Positions 8,573 through 19,562 of a stretch of 52,020 nucleotides of DNA are shown here, piece by piece. How positions within the stretch are numbered: the stretch's first letter is position 1; every line of letters begins with the position of its first letter. Position numbers and translations under genes: made by a program. The notes beneath the pieces are model-generated. The model was not told the origin of the DNA and made no database searches. It worked only from the letters and a program-made list of their open reading frames with translations. This DNA is from Prorocentrum cordatum (taxonomy: Eukaryota; Sar; Dinophyceae; Prorocentrales; Prorocentraceae), in the NCBI GenBank assembly GCA_963575745.1, contig CAUYUJ010018631.1, forward strand, positions 147,501-199,520, given 5' to 3'.

Positions 8573-9784
8573 ATGGAGCGCCCGACGACCGCGAGTCGTC
8601 CGCGGCGCTCAAAGCGCGAGGGGCTCCTCGCTTTGGGCCAGTGCGACGCAGTTTTGAGCCAAAGCCTGGGTGTGAGGCGGGTGTCCTCGGCGGGATGGTG
8701 GCTCCCGCGCGGAGCGGTGCTTCCCCTGGCGCTGGCACTCGCGGCGCTCGGCGGCGGCGGCTGGAGCGGAGCGTACTGGGTCTGCTCTTGCGGGCAGTGG
8801 TCCTACGCGACCAGAGGGCGGTGCTTTGGCTGCCACGCCGTGGCCCGGCCTTGGGCGCGGGTGCGGGGATCGGCGGTCGGCGACCAACCCGTGCCCGACG
8901 CAGAGGGCTTCGTCAAGGCGGGCAAGGGCCAGAGGGGGCGCCGTAAGGCTGGAGCTGCAGCCACAGCTTGGGCTGGCAGTGCCTCGGACGTGGGCAGCGG
9001 AGGAGGCGGCAGCAGCCAGGGCAGCCAAAGTGGAGGCAGCCAGGCGAAGGGATCCCGACTGGCCGAGTTTGAGCGTGCCATCGCCCACCAGGAGGCCTGC
9101 TCCAGCCTCGGGGGCGAGGAATATGCTTTTGTGGCTGAGCGGCTGGCCGCCATTCGCGTCAAGAAGGATCAGGCTGCCGCCGACCAGGTACGCGACAAGG
9201 AGGCTGGCCTGTCCCCCACGGCGCGCCTGCGCAGGGCAGCCAACACGGCCAACAAGGCAGAGCGCAGGGCGGCGGCAGCACTCAAGGCGCTCGAGGCGAC
9301 TGACGCCGCGGTGGCAGCAGCAGAAGCGGCGGTACAGGCAACGGCAGAGCAGCTGGAGGAGGCCGAGGAACGCCGCACCGACGCACGTGAGCGGGCGGCC
9401 GATCCGGAGGAGGAGGCGGCAGCAACGAAGTTCACACAGGAGCGATTGCAGGTCTCGGAGGATGACCTAAAGGCTGTGGGTGGGCTGTTCGTGCAGTTGC
9501 TGACCCTTCCGGCGGCGCAGCAGGCGGGCAAGTTTGCTGCCGCGTGGGAGTCGACCATGCAGCAGTTACAGGCAGTCGAAGGACGCGTTACAGACCGCGA
9601 GAGTTCACTAGCCACCAGTGCCAGCGAGCGTTGGAGCGACACCTGCCCCATCGATGGCGGCGAGATCGACTACGACTCGGACAGGGGCCCGGTGGGCGGG
9701 GTGGCGCTTGCCGCTGAGCGCGGGCAGGCGGAGCGCCTGCGGGCGCCAACTTCGAGCTGCTCGGCGTTGTCCAGGAGTTCCTGA
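8573..9784 (+). pseudogene. LINE-A ORF1: zinc-finger and coiled-coil RNA-binding protein
   Basis: 403 codons from an ATG directly after the spliced-leader relic. Residues 69-87 hold a W-x-C-x-C-x10-C-x2-C cluster (C71, C73, C84, C87), like the small zinc fingers in ORF1 of LINEs. Residues about 165-300 are Ala/Glu/Arg-rich with heptad character (RAANTANKAERRAAA, AAEAAVQATAEQLEEAEERR), a likely coiled coil for trimerisation. In the family ORF1 binds the element RNA. The last ~40 residues run past the join to the endonuclease fragment in another frame, so the natural C-terminus is probably lost in a deletion near 9700. Function is inferred from architecture and position. Confidence 0.65.
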
Positions 9785-9995
9785 ACGCCGTTAGTGAGCC
9801 CTTCATTGTGGCGGGCGACTGGAACATGGAGCCGTTGGAGCTGTCGGCGTCATGGTGGCTTCTTTCGGTCGGAGGTGCCGTGCCGTAGCCGCCGCAGCCG
9901 ACCTGCAATGGCAAGAAGTACGACTACTTCATTGTCTCGGTTGCGCCGGCGGCGCTCGCGCCCCAGGTCGAGGCCCCCCCCGCGGCCGACGACGA
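9747..9995 (+). pseudogene. LINE-A endonuclease remnant (EEP/APE type)
   Basis: In a frame different from ORF1 the DNA reads EFLNAVSEPFIVAGDWNMEP and, after GGAVP, an in-frame TAG and PTCNGKK, the strand YDYFIVS. GDWNMEP carries the conserved Asp and Asn of endonuclease/exonuclease/phosphatase enzymes, and YDYFIVS matches the conserved [LY]DYF[VI]VS strand. The N-terminal half with the catalytic Glu and the terminal SDH motif are absent or unrecognisable. This enzyme normally nicks target DNA for retrotransposition. Dead copy. Confidence 0.7.
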
Positions 9996-10910
9996 CGACG
10001 TGCCCGCGCATGCCAGTGCGCTTCTCCTTCGCGAAGCTGGGCGCCTCGGCCCAGGTCTGGGTGCTGAAGTCCCCACGGAGGTTCGACGTTGCGCAGAAGG
10101 TGGTGGCTGAGGTGAAGGCTCGAGCGGATGCCCTTGTCCAAGGAGTTCAGCGGCAGGCTCCCCTGCTGGATGCTCGAGGCCATCCCGACGAAGCGGTGCG
10201 AGAGTTCTTCGATGTGGCAGAGGAGCACCTGGTCGGGCAGTTCGAGATTCAGGATGGCGGAGCCTACTGCGGCAGGTCTCGCGGTGTCCGCAGGGTCCAG
10301 AAGTGCCTGAAGGACATCCAGCGCCCCGAGACGGCCAGGAAGGCCAACACGTTGACTAGGCCCTGGGTGTCCCTGGGGGGGAGGGCTCGCGAGGCAGCTG
10401 TCGGCGGCCGCAGCGGTGCTGGCTCCGCCGCCTGGGCATCGGGCCTACATGGGGCAACTGAGGGAGGCTGCCCTCGCTCTGGTTCCGAACTTCACCCTGC
10501 CGGGCTGCGACGTATTCACGTCCGCGAGCATGCGGCTGCTGCTGGAAGAAGTCGAGACGTCCACGCTGTCTGGCGGCTTCCTCTTGGGGGCCATCCAGGC
10601 AGGCTGCCGCTGCCAACCGCGCCAAATCGGACGCCCAGCATGCGCGATGCCGCTGGGCGGAGTCCGCGGGCGACGCCCAGGCCGCAGGGGGCGGCGGAGC
10701 GCATGCGGTCAGCAAGCAGCAGCGCGAGGATAAGTTCTCAGTTCTGAGCGAGGGGGACCAAGAAAGTGCCCCTCCTGTCCCGCCGGTAGGCCAAGCGGCC
10801 CTGAACCAGACGCTGCAGGAGTGGTAGCGGCTCTGGGTGGACAGGAGGGCCCTCGACGCGCCGCGTCAGGACACGGGCGTAATGGGGACCTCGGCCGCCT
10901 GAGGGCTGGG
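9996..10910 (+). pseudogene. LINE-A linker between endonuclease and RT, decayed
   Basis: Open frames switch (9794-10747 and 10416-10733). Segments such as DEAVREFFDVAEEHLVGQFE and YMGQLREAALALVPNF look like ordinary helical protein and occupy the position of the linker in dinoflagellate-type LINEs. No catalytic motif seen. Confidence 0.45.
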
Positions 10911-11019
10911 TAGTGACCGTGGGCCTGCCTGCATCACTGGGGGGGGGGGTGATCGCGGCGGCCAAGACCTCCCCCAAGAAGACCGCCTTGGTCTGGGGCG
11001 GCTTCCACCCGCGACTGCT

Positions 11020-11905
11020 GCTTCACACTTGGGCCAGCCCTTCGCGGCCCGCGCGGCGGGGCTGCCATCGGCCTGGGGGCGCCGTCCCAGACCCTCAGGC
11101 CTCCTCGCGACGCTGGTCGCATTCCCGGCGAAGCCCGACGGCGGCAGGAGGCCCATCGGGCTGATGCCCTTCTGGCTGCGGCTATGGGGCCGCATGCGGA
11201 GACGGTGCTGCGCCAGATGGGAGACCGAGCGCGAGCTGCCCGAGGTCTGGGGCCGCAGCCCAGATGCCAGCTGCGACAGGGCGGCCTACCTGCACAACCT
11301 CTACCTCGGGGTGGCGCGCTCGAAGGGCTTCGAAGGAGTGTGCGTCTACTTCGATACCAGCAAGTTCTACGAGTGGGTTGACCGCCGGCAGCTCATCCAG
11401 GTGGCGGAGGCAAACGGCTTCAGCCCTGGCCTGGCGAAGGCTCTCTGCGTCGCCTACGCGGGCCCCAGGCGCGCCGCGGTGGACGGCGCTTCAGCCGGGG
11501 GATCTGCGCGAGCGGGTCGGTGATCGCAGGCTGCTCTTGCGCGACCACGATGGCTCGTCTGATGCTGTGCGACATGTTGCTTCGTGGTCGCGCCCTCCTC
11601 CAGGTCGGGCGCGTGGTCAACGTGATCGACGATGCGGCGGGGCGCGGCGTCGGCGCGAAGCAGATCCTGGCGCGCCAGATCAGCCAGTTCGCCACAGGGA
11701 TCATGACCATACTGCGCGACAAGCGCCTGCCCACCACCTGGAGCACGACGAAGGCGCTGGCGTCGTCGGTCGACCTGCTGAGGGCGCTGCAGGCGCTGGA
11801 GAGCTGGCCGCTGTCCGCGGGCGCGTTCGTCTCATGGCGCCGTGACCTTGGAGGCGACAGCGACGGCGGGGGCCCGCCGCAGGGTGGCCGCGCGAGTGGC
11901 GCGTG
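11020..11905 (+). pseudogene. LINE-A reverse transcriptase core
   Basis: Frame 1 gives LVAFPAKPDGGRRPIGLMPF (RT motif 2, 11110-11170) and VCVYFDTSKFYEWVDRRQL (motif A; catalytic Asp near 11353). After a frameshift near 11480-11515, frame 0 gives GICASGSVIAGCSCATTMAR (motif B region) and VVNVIDDAAG (motif C; the IDD pair at 11625-11633). LPTTWSTTKALASS follows, as expected for motif D/E and thumb. The three catalytic aspartates are thus all still legible across two frames. Inactive as it stands because of the frameshift. Confidence 0.8.
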
Positions 11906-12327
11906 AGCTTGCCGCCCTGCGGCAGGCGTCTCGCCTCGGTCGGACCTCCAGCCCGGGCCTGTGACGAGCAGAGGCGATGAAGGCGGGGCCTGCGGCGAAA
12001 GTCCTCTGGGGCTCAGCCACCTCTGGAGCGCCGCGCGGCCGCGCGCGGGCCCCGAGGGTGGCTGCGGCGAAGAGTGCAGGGCGGCTGGCCCCAGGAGCAG
12101 CGCTCAGCTTCGCGCTGCAATGCTCCGCAGGCGGCTGGCGCCAGGACCCCGGGTCATCGCGACGGGCATGGCGGCGCAGGCCTGCGCCGGTTCGACCTGG
12201 GCGCGCCGGGCCTGGCCAGCCGCGGACATGGCCCGCTTTGCGTCCAGCCCCAGGCTCGAGCGCAGCCAGAGGCCATGGTCGGCAGTGCGCGACCCCGTGG
12301 CTGCGCTGGTGCTCGCCCTGAAGCGCA

Positions 12328-13410
12328 TTGGCTGGCAGCTCGCGCAGGGCGGACTTGCCGGCGGGGATGAGCTGGGCGCGGGTTTTCGACGCGCGGTGCT
12401 GGTCGCCCGCCGCCCTGGCGGAGCGTGCGAGTGAAGCGACCAGGCAGGCGGCCGCCATGGAGGAGTACCGCACGAGGGCCGAGGCGCTCTGGCCGTGGCG
12501 GCCGCCTCCAGCGTGGGCGCCAGTCAGTGGGCTGCTGGGCCTGAGAGCCACGGAGATCTGGACCCGCCGCCACGTGGGCTGCCTGCGCTGGCTGGTGTCG
12601 TTGCCCCACTGGCCCCAGGTGAGGCCCGCAAAGCACGAGTCCGACATCCGCCCCGTATGCCTCCTGCGACAAGGGGGAGCAGGGGCGATGTTCCGCCGGC
12701 GCTTCGAATACCCAGCCTGGCATGTCTGGAGGCATCGTCTTCCAGAAGAGCTGGGGGAAGGAGCCAGCGTAGCTCGCAACCTCGGGGAAAGGTTCGGCGA
12801 GTTGTTCGCCCAGGGCCTCTTCGTTGACGCGGCGCCGTTGTTGAATGGACCGCGTTGGCAGCCTCGCCGGGGGCGGCGGCGGATCGGATGGGAGAGCCCC
12901 GCAAATCAAGCCGCGCGCGCAAGGCCTCGACCCCGCCTTCTGCGGTGGGCGCGGCGCGGCGCAAGGCTGCCCCCCGTGGGCGGCCGCGACGGGCCCGGGC
13001 CCGACGCGCCGCCGCTTGGGCGGCCTCCCGTCACGCCTGCGCGCAGCAGACAGGGTGGAGGGTGGGAGACAGAACGCGCGCTGGGGAGGCACCCGCCGCG
13101 CGCGCTCGCGGGCGCGCGCGCGGCGCCTCCTCCAAATTGCAAGTCACCTGCAAAGCGCGCGCCCCGCGCGGGGGGAGCAGCGCCCCCCCCCCCCCCCGGC
13201 GACGACCCACCCCTGGCGCGCGACGGCGCCCGCGCCTGCGCAGCGAGGCCGCGGTCGCGTCGCACTTCCGCGCGCGCGACCTACGCGCAACCGTGGCCGA
13301 TTTGTCCCCGACCACAACGGCGTACGCCTGCGTCTTCGCGCGCTCACGCCACTGCGGCTCAACCATGTTGGCGCCGCCTGGCACGCAAGTCTTCGCGGAT
13401 GGCTCCTGAC
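12328..13410 (+). pseudogene. LINE-A C-terminal region after RT
   Basis: Part of a long frame. PVCLLRQGGAGAMFRRRFEY and PAWHVWRHRLPEEL resemble the degenerate Cys/His cluster (CxxC, HRxxxCP) that follows RT in many LINEs, and ERFGELFAQGLFVDAAP resembles the conserved linker before RNase H. Several expected cysteines are gone. Upstream (11906-12327) other frames carry DPVAALVLALKRIGW, a plausible thumb/connection segment. Confidence 0.5.
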
Positions 13411-13830
13411 TTCAGCCGCGCCCCCGCTCTCCGCAGCGCGGGCTGTGCAGTCATTGCGATGTATCAGGGGGGCCAGGTCTTGGCGCCGGCCTGGGGTGCG
13501 GCCCCGCCGCGTGAGATGCCCGCCCAGTCAGCGCAGGCTGGCGAGGACTATGCGGTTATAGTTGCGGAGAGGAAGATCATCGGGACTTGCGAAATCCTCG
13601 GCGACTGTGAGGGCACGGTGGACTTCATCGGTGACCTACAGCGTGCTCAGGGGCCGCTGCGCGCCCATCTGTGGGCGCGGGTCGGCGACGAGATCGAAGG
13701 GGCCACGGCGAGGCGCATCCCAGCCCGCAACTCCGAGGCGGCGGTCGGGCGCGGCGAGGTCGCGGCGAGGGGGGGGGACGGGGGCCGCCTGGCCGACCAG
13801 AGGGCCAAGATGGGCGCTGGGCTTCATGCG
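13389..13830 (+). pseudogene. LINE-A RNase H domain
   Basis: VFADGS (first Asp, 13398-13400) lies in one frame and is cut by a TGA. The next frame continues DFSRAPALRSAGCAVIAMYQ, AGEDYAVIVAE (Glu), ILGDCEGTVDFIGDL (Asp) and GRLADQRAKMGAGLH (last Asp). All four residues of the RNase H D-E-D-D set are therefore present over one frameshift, at usual spacing. The domain sits after RT, the normal order. It would degrade the RNA strand during retrotransposition. Confidence 0.7.
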
Positions 13831-14840
13831 GCGGACGACGAAGACATTATGCCACTCGAGGGCCTCGCGGTCCGAGCTCGAGGCGCGGCCGGGCATGCGG
13901 CGGAGATCGAGGTCCACGTCGCCGACCATGGGGCCAGAGACTGCAGGCCGACGGCGGCGCTCGAGGACTTCGATTTCGGCGTCCCCGAGCGGGGGGCCAG
14001 CGAGTCCGGCGCGGCGGCAGGCGGCCCCCCAGGCGCGACGGCAGCCGCCGTGCTAGCGGCGTCTGCCGCGGCGGCGGCCTCGAGCGCGGTGGAGCGAGGG
14101 GGCGCCCTTCCCGTGCGGAAGCGCCCCGCGGCAGCGGCGTCGGTGGGCGCTGGCGGCCTGGGCTCGGCCAGACGGTCGGCCGCCGCCGCGCCAGCGGCCG
14201 ACGGGCGCGTGGCTCCGCGGACCCAGGCTCCACCGGCGGCGGGCGGCAGCGTGGCCCTCGGACGGCCGCCGCCGCCTGGAGCTGAGCCTTGGCAGGTCCG
14301 AGGACACCGGCTGATGATGGGGCGCGTGGGGGGCGAGGCAGGGGGGCTCCTGGCCTGCTTCGCGTGTTTCATGTATGCGAAGATGCCCAATATGCGCTGG
14401 CGCGGGCTCCGCGATGAGCGCGCAGGTGCCGCCGCCAGCCGAGCCCGCCATGGCTCAAGGGCGCAGGCGCGCAACGACCTTGAGCGCGGCCTGCTGCCAG
14501 GGTCCACGCCGAAGAAGGCCTTCGGAGCGCTCGCGGCGCCGACGGCCGAGGTGCAGAGCAGGCGGGCAGAGAAGCTGGGGCTGGAGGCGGGCAGCCACCG
14601 CGCCGCGAGCGCGGCCGCGTGCACCCACTCGGCGCAGGGCGGTGAGGATGAGCGGCGCGTCGGCCGCTGGCGGGCGCTCGGGCGCCAGCGCAACAGACGG
14701 CGTCCTCGTCCTGCCGCCAGCCGAGGCGGTGACCGCGGCGCACAGCTTCGCCGCGGTTGCGGAGGCGCGTGCCCGCGGGGCGACGGCTCGCCTGTCGAGG
14801 GCGGCCGCTGCGGCTGCCGCGCGTGCGCAGCGCAGAATTG
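13831..14840 (+). other. LINE-A 3' region, Ala/Arg-rich open frame
   Basis: The frame used by RNase H stays open to 14967, but the product becomes low-complexity Ala/Gly/Arg with no domain; GC-rich DNA makes such openness uninformative. Probably 3' untranslated or decayed element sequence. Confidence 0.45.
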
Positions 14841-15124
14841 CATGAATTCGTTTACACGGGCTTTCGCCCCCGAAGAGAAATTATCCCGGCAAAGCAACCT
14901 AACAGCGATGTGTATAAGCATATCTGGAAGCATTCCCCTTAAGATTCAGGTGAGAATCCAGTTGTAGAGTCTTGCTGTTCTCGCAGTCGCAGTCGCATTC
15001 GCAATGACAGTCGCAGTGGCAACGGCCTTTGGATCCAAGGGAATCCGAAGGATTCCTGGGGATTCCTAAGGCATCCTTAGGCATCCTTAGGAATCCATGG
15101 GAATCCGAAGGATTCCAAAGGATT
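14841..15124. repeat. AT-richer boundary and GGAATCC/GGATTCC palindromic repeats
   Basis: Base composition changes sharply at about 14840. From 15040, short units such as GGAATCCGAAGGATTCC and GCATCCTTAG repeat in palindromic fashion. The same motif family returns at 16966-17030, so it brackets the two tandem arrays between. Confidence 0.65.
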
Positions 15125-16497
15125 CGCCTGCCTCGGCCTCAGCCTCAGCCTGCCTCAGCCTCAGCCTCAGCCTGTCTCAGCCTCAGCCTGCCTCAGCATC
15201 AGCCTCAGCCTCAGCCTCATCCTGCCTCGGCTGGCCTCGACCTCAGCCTCAGCCTGCCTCGGCCTCAGCCTCAGCCTCAGCCTGCCTCAGCCTCAGCCTC
15301 AGCCTGCCTCAGCCTCAGCCTGCATCAGCCTCAGCCTCAGCCTGCCTCAGCCGCAGCTTGCCTCAGCCCCAGCCACAGCCTCAGCCTCAGCCTCAGCCTG
15401 CCTCAGCTTCAGTCTCAGCCTCAGCCTGCCTCGGCTGGCCTCAGCCTCAGCCTCAGCCTGCCTCAGCCTCAGCGTCAGCCTCTCAGCCTCGGCCTGCCTC
15501 GGCCTCAGCCTCAGCCTCAGCCTGCCGCAGCCTCAACTTCAGCCTGCCTCGGCCTCAGCCTGCATCAGCCTAAGCCTCAGCTTGCCTGAGCCGCAGCTTG
15601 CCTCAGCCTCAGCCACTGCATCAGCCTCAGCCTCAGCCCGCCTCAGCTTCAGCCTCAGCCTCAGCCTGCCTCGGCTTGCCTCAGCCTCAGCCTCAGCCTG
15701 CCGCAGCCTCAGCCTCAGCCTCAGCCTCAGCGTGCCTCAGCCTCAGCGTCAGGCTCCCAGCCGCAGCCTGCATCAGCCTCAGCCTCAGCCCCAGCCTGCC
15801 TCAGCCTCAGTCTACGCCTGCCTCAGCCTCAGCCTGCCTCAGCCTCCTGAGCCTGCCTCGGCCTCAGCCTCAGCCTGCCTCAGCCTCAGCCTGCTTCAGC
15901 CTCAGCCTCAGCCTGTCTCAGCCTCAGCCTGCCTCAGCATCAGCCTCAGCCTCAGCCTCAGCTTGCCTCGGCTTGCTTCGGCCTCAGCCTCAGCCTGCCT
16001 CGGCCTGAGCCTCAGCCTCAGCCTGCGTCAGCCTCAGTCTCAGCCTGCCTCAGCCTCAGCCTGCATCAGCCTCAGCCTCAGCCTGCCTCAGCCGCAGCTT
16101 GCCTCAGCCTCAGCCACAGCCTCAGCCTCAGCCTGCCTCAGCCTCAGCCTCGGCCTCAGCCTGCCTCGGCTTGCCTCAGCCTCAGCCTCAGCCTGCCTCG
16201 GCCTCAGCCTCAGCCTCAGCCTGCCTCAGCCCCAGCGTCAGCTTCTCAGCTTCAGCCTGCATCAGCCTCAGCCTCAGTCTCAGCCTGCCTCAGCCTCAGT
16301 CTCAGCCTGCCTCAGCCTCAGCCTGCTTCAGCCTCAACTTCAGCCTGCCTCGGCCTCAGCTTGCCTCAGCCTCAGCCTCAGCCTGCCTCAGCCTCAGCCT
16401 GCCTCAGCCTCAGCCTCAGCCTGCGTCGGCTTGCCTCAGCCTCAGCCTCAGCCTGCCTCGGCCTCAGCCTGCCTCGGATTCAGCCTGCCTCAGCTCG
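15125..16497. repeat. 1.37-kb CAGCCT minisatellite
   Basis: Nearly continuous CAGCCT hexamers with regular CTGCCT and CTCGGC variants, making longer composite units (CTGCCTCAGCCTCAGC). All three + frames look open and give Ser/Ala/Leu/Pro/Gln repeats, a consequence of a 6-bp period, not a gene. Confidence 0.95.
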
Positions 16498-16965
16498 GGC
16501 ATTCAAAATATGACACAGGATTGGTGTTCTGGGAACACGAAGATCACGAAGTGGCCCACAGTTGGCTCCGTGCAATCAAAATATGGCACAGGAGTGGTGT
16601 TCCGGGAACACGAAGAACACGAAGTGGCCAGTTGGCGCCGGGCATTCAAAATGTGGCCTGGGAATGTTGTTTTGGGAACACGAAGAACACGAAATGGCCT
16701 ACATTTGGCTCCAGGCATTCCAAATATTGCCTGGGAGTGGTGTTCTGGGAAGACGAAGAACAAGAAGTGGCCCACAGTTGGCTCCGGCATTCAAAATGTG
16801 GCCTGGGAGTGGTGTTCTGGGAACACGAAGAACACGAAGTGGCCAGTTGGCGCCAGGCATTCAAAATGTGGCCTGGGAACGGTGTTCTGGGAACGCGAAG
16901 AACACGAAGTGGCTTAGAGTTGGCTCCGGGTATTCAAAATGTGGCCTGGGAGTGGTGTTCTGGGA
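16498..16965. repeat. ~71-bp tandem satellite, seven units
   Basis: Units beginning GGCATTCAAAATGTGGCC recur near 16498, 16573, 16643, 16715, 16786, 16856 and 16927. Each contains GTGTTCTGGGAACACGAAGA and GAAGTGGCC. Lengths of 69-75 bp alternate between two variants (ending CACAGTTGGCTCC or AGTTGGCGCC). Not coding: the period is not a multiple of three. Confidence 0.9.
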
Positions 16966-17107
16966 ATGGATTCCTTTGGATTCCGAAGAATTCGCAAGGA
17001 TTCCTAAAGATTCCTGGGGTTGTCCAGATCTGTCCGGATCCCGCCCAGACCCCCCTGGGGCTGTCCGGATTTGTCCGGATGCCGCCCAGACCCCCCTGGG
17101 GCGTCAA
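16966..17107. repeat. GGATTCC palindromes and a 41-bp direct duplication
   Basis: GGATTCCTTTGGATTCC-like units (16973-17020), then two adjacent copies of a segment containing TGTCCGGAT, CCGCCCAGACCCCCCTGGGG (17026-17066 and 17067-17107). Confidence 0.8.
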
Positions 17108-18804
17108 GATGCGTTTTTTTGAGACCACTAGAAACCTATCAGCAAAAGCTGTTCGGTAAAATATGCCACCACCGCGGCCTCTGGGAGGCGGGCTCCTGCG
17201 GCGGCCCTGCGCACCCGGCTCCCCGCCCCTGCGGTCGCTCCTCCCCGCGCCCTTGCAGCGCGCCGCACTTGCCCCCCCCTCCCCCCCCCCGCCCAGGGGG
17301 GGGGGGCGGCACATGGGCAAGCCATTCGAACCCGCGCACGCTGTAAGGGAGTTGCTCACAACCCTTCCGCTCCCGAAGTCAACGTTGATCTCAGCATGGG
17401 TGGTGGTTTGGGGGGCTCGAGCACTTTTGTCCGCCCTTGCCCCCTTCCGTTGCCGCACGTTCAATAGGAAGTTGGGGGGTCTGAGGGGGTCTCTTGCGCC
17501 GCAGGGAGTAGATTGGCGCAGGACCCCCCCCCCATGGAGTAGATCTTGGCTGTTTTTGTTGGCGCCTGTTTCGAGCGGGTGGGGTCTCCCCCAGAAACCG
17601 CGCTCTTGCAAACAGTCGCGGTTTGGAGCCAGACCCCCCCCTCCACCCTCCCCCCCTTGCCGCCCAATGTCGAAACGCCGAATAACAAAAAGTTCACATG
17701 TACGGGAGGAAAGAGGGCGGGAACCCGTGCTTGCTCGCGTCGCGAGAGAATCACGACGGGAGACTTTTGGCAGTTCTTCTTGGCCTTCGGGGGGGGTCCC
17801 TCGCCTGCCCTCCGGGGCCGGCAAGCCCCCGAGGCCAAAGGTTGTGGACGACGACCAATGGAGAGGAAGCGCGTTGCCAAATATTTTCCAGATGTCTACA
17901 ACATGTTTACAACATGTCCTAAACATGCAATACAACAGGTTTCGAACATTTCCTTGTTTAGAGAATGATAGCAATAAAAATAGCAAAAGCCTTTTGAAGT
18001 TCATCTTTCATTCAATGATCGGATGGTGACAGTGTCCATTGTTGTGGCACTCCCAAGCCAAAGGGGGGGGGAGCGGGACTCTGCGGCGGTCAGGCGCCGC
18101 GCTCCCACACCCGCTGGCATCCAGCTGCTCTCTCCACGCCCGCTTGCCGCGGCCCCCCCCCCACACTTGGAGCCCCTCCGCAGGCGCTGCTGCTACTGCT
18201 GCTCGGCGGGCCGCTCGGGCGCCGGGCGGGCCGACGCGGCGAGCTGGCGCGGCCCCCGCAGATGCGGGCGGTGCAATCTGGTCGCGCCGGGTGTTCTCGC
18301 CCGAGTTCGGGCCCCGGGGCCCTCACAGGTCGATCCGGTTGGAAGAATGGCGCAGAAGGGTGCCATCGAGAGGAAAGAACCCCTAACTCTAACACCACAG
18401 TGAAGACGTGGCCTCACTGAGGTCCCCGTCTTTGCATTGGGGATTACAGAGCTGGGCGGCTTGGTTCGATTCATCTGCAGAACAGAGCCCCTGTCCCTGA
18501 AGTTTTTGCCCCTCCTAACGCAGGTCCCCTCCCAAAGGATAAGAGGTCACTTTATGGTCAATCAAGATGGGGTCCGGGGGTCGGGTCCTGATTTTTTGCC
18601 ATGTCCCAATTTTTTGCGCAGCGACGGATCTCAGGGAGTGTCTCCGCGCACGCGCGGTCTCGCGGGGCGGCGAAGTGCGAAGCCCGCCAGCTGCGAGCGT
18701 TGGAGGAGGCACGGCGCGCAACACACGCGCACGAGGGGCTGCGGCCTGCCAGCGGGAGGCCCACGGGTCATGGCGTTGCCCTGCCTCTCACCGCCAGTGC
18801 TGAC
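17108..18804. other. Unassigned; holds a C-run/G-run hairpin
   Basis: No gene recognised. At 17275-17311 a run of C is followed by CGCCCA and a run of G, forming a GC hairpin. At 17880-18015 there is an AT-rich island with ACATGTTTACAACATGT palindromes. Remaining open frames on both strands overlap and carry no known domain. Confidence 0.5.
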
Positions 18805-19562
18805 GGGAGGAGGAGGAGGAGGAGGAGGAGGAGGAGGAGGAGGAGGAGGAGGAGGAGGAGGAGGAGGAGGAGGAGGAGGAGGAGGAGGAGGAGGAGGAGG
18901 AGGAGGAGGAGGAGGAGGAGGAGGAGGAGGAGGAGGAGGAGGAGGAGGAGGAGGAGGAGGAGGAGGAGGAGGAGGAGGAGGAGGAGGAGGAGGAGAGGAG
19001 GAGGAGGAGGTGGAGGAGGAGGAGAGGAGGAGGAGGAGGAGGAGGAGGAGGAGGAGGGAGGAGGAGGAGGAGGAGGAGGAGGAGGAGGAGGAGGAGGAGG
19101 AGGAGGAGGAGGAGGAGGAGGGAGGGTGAGGGGGGAGGGGGAGGGGGGGAGGAGGAGGAGGAGAGGAGGAGGAGGAGGAGGAGGAGGAGGAGGAGGAGGA
19201 GGAGGAGGAGGAGGAGGAGGAGGGAGGAGGAGGAGGAAGGAGGAGGAGGAGGGGAGGAGGAGGGAGGAGGAGGAGGAGGAGGAGGAGGAGGAGGAGGAGG
19301 AGGAGGAGGAGGAGGAGGAGGAGGAGAAGGAGGGGGAGGAGGAGGAGGAGGAGGAGGGGAGGAGGAGGAGGAGGAGGAGGAGGAGTGAGGAGGAGGGGAG
19401 GAGGAGGAGGAGGAGAGGAGGAGGAGGAGGAGGGGAGGAGGAGGAGGAGGAGGAGGAGGAGGAGAAGGAGGAGGAGGAGGAGGAGGAGGAGGAGGAGGAG
19501 GAGGAGGAGGGAGGAGGAGGAGGAGGAGGAGGAGGAGGAGGAGGAGGAGGAGGAGGAGGAGG
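18805..19562. repeat. 760-bp (GGA)n microsatellite
   Basis: Almost pure GGA repeat, with pyrimidines appearing only as two or three interruptions (for example GGTGGAGG near 19010). The whole + strand is polypurine. The long Gly/Glu/Arg frames on + and Pro/Ser/Leu frames on - are repeat artefacts. Confidence 0.98.

Larger units (their letters stand above)
8548..14840 (+). mobile_element. LINE-A: old, decayed non-LTR retrotransposon
   Basis: About 6.3 kb that is much more GC-rich than its right flank. In order on the + strand it shows a spliced-leader relic, a zinc-finger/coiled-coil ORF1, the C-terminal part of an apurinic-type endonuclease, RT motifs 2, A, B and C, a C-terminal cysteine/histidine-like linker and RNase H. 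Reading switches among frames and contains stops, and the endonuclease N-terminus is missing, so it is a pseudogene copy. The 3' end is set where composition drops near 14840. I found no target-site duplication. Confidence 0.8.

Noticed and set aside
12328-14967. A single 879-codon gene
   Set aside because: Only the 12.6-13.8 kb part shows LINE C-terminal and RNase H motifs, and even these need a frame change at VFADGS. The rest is low-complexity GC-rich coding by chance.
15029-17159. Long Ser/Ala/Leu/Pro/Gln frames resembling a cell-wall or mucin-like protein
   Set aside because: Derived from the CAGCCT hexamer array, open in all three + frames, and running on into a 71-bp satellite whose period is not a multiple of three.
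17300-17345. tRNA T-arm-like GGTTCGAAT on the - strand near 17325
   Set aside because: The flanking bases do not pair into a T-stem and no D-arm, anticodon arm or acceptor stem fits.
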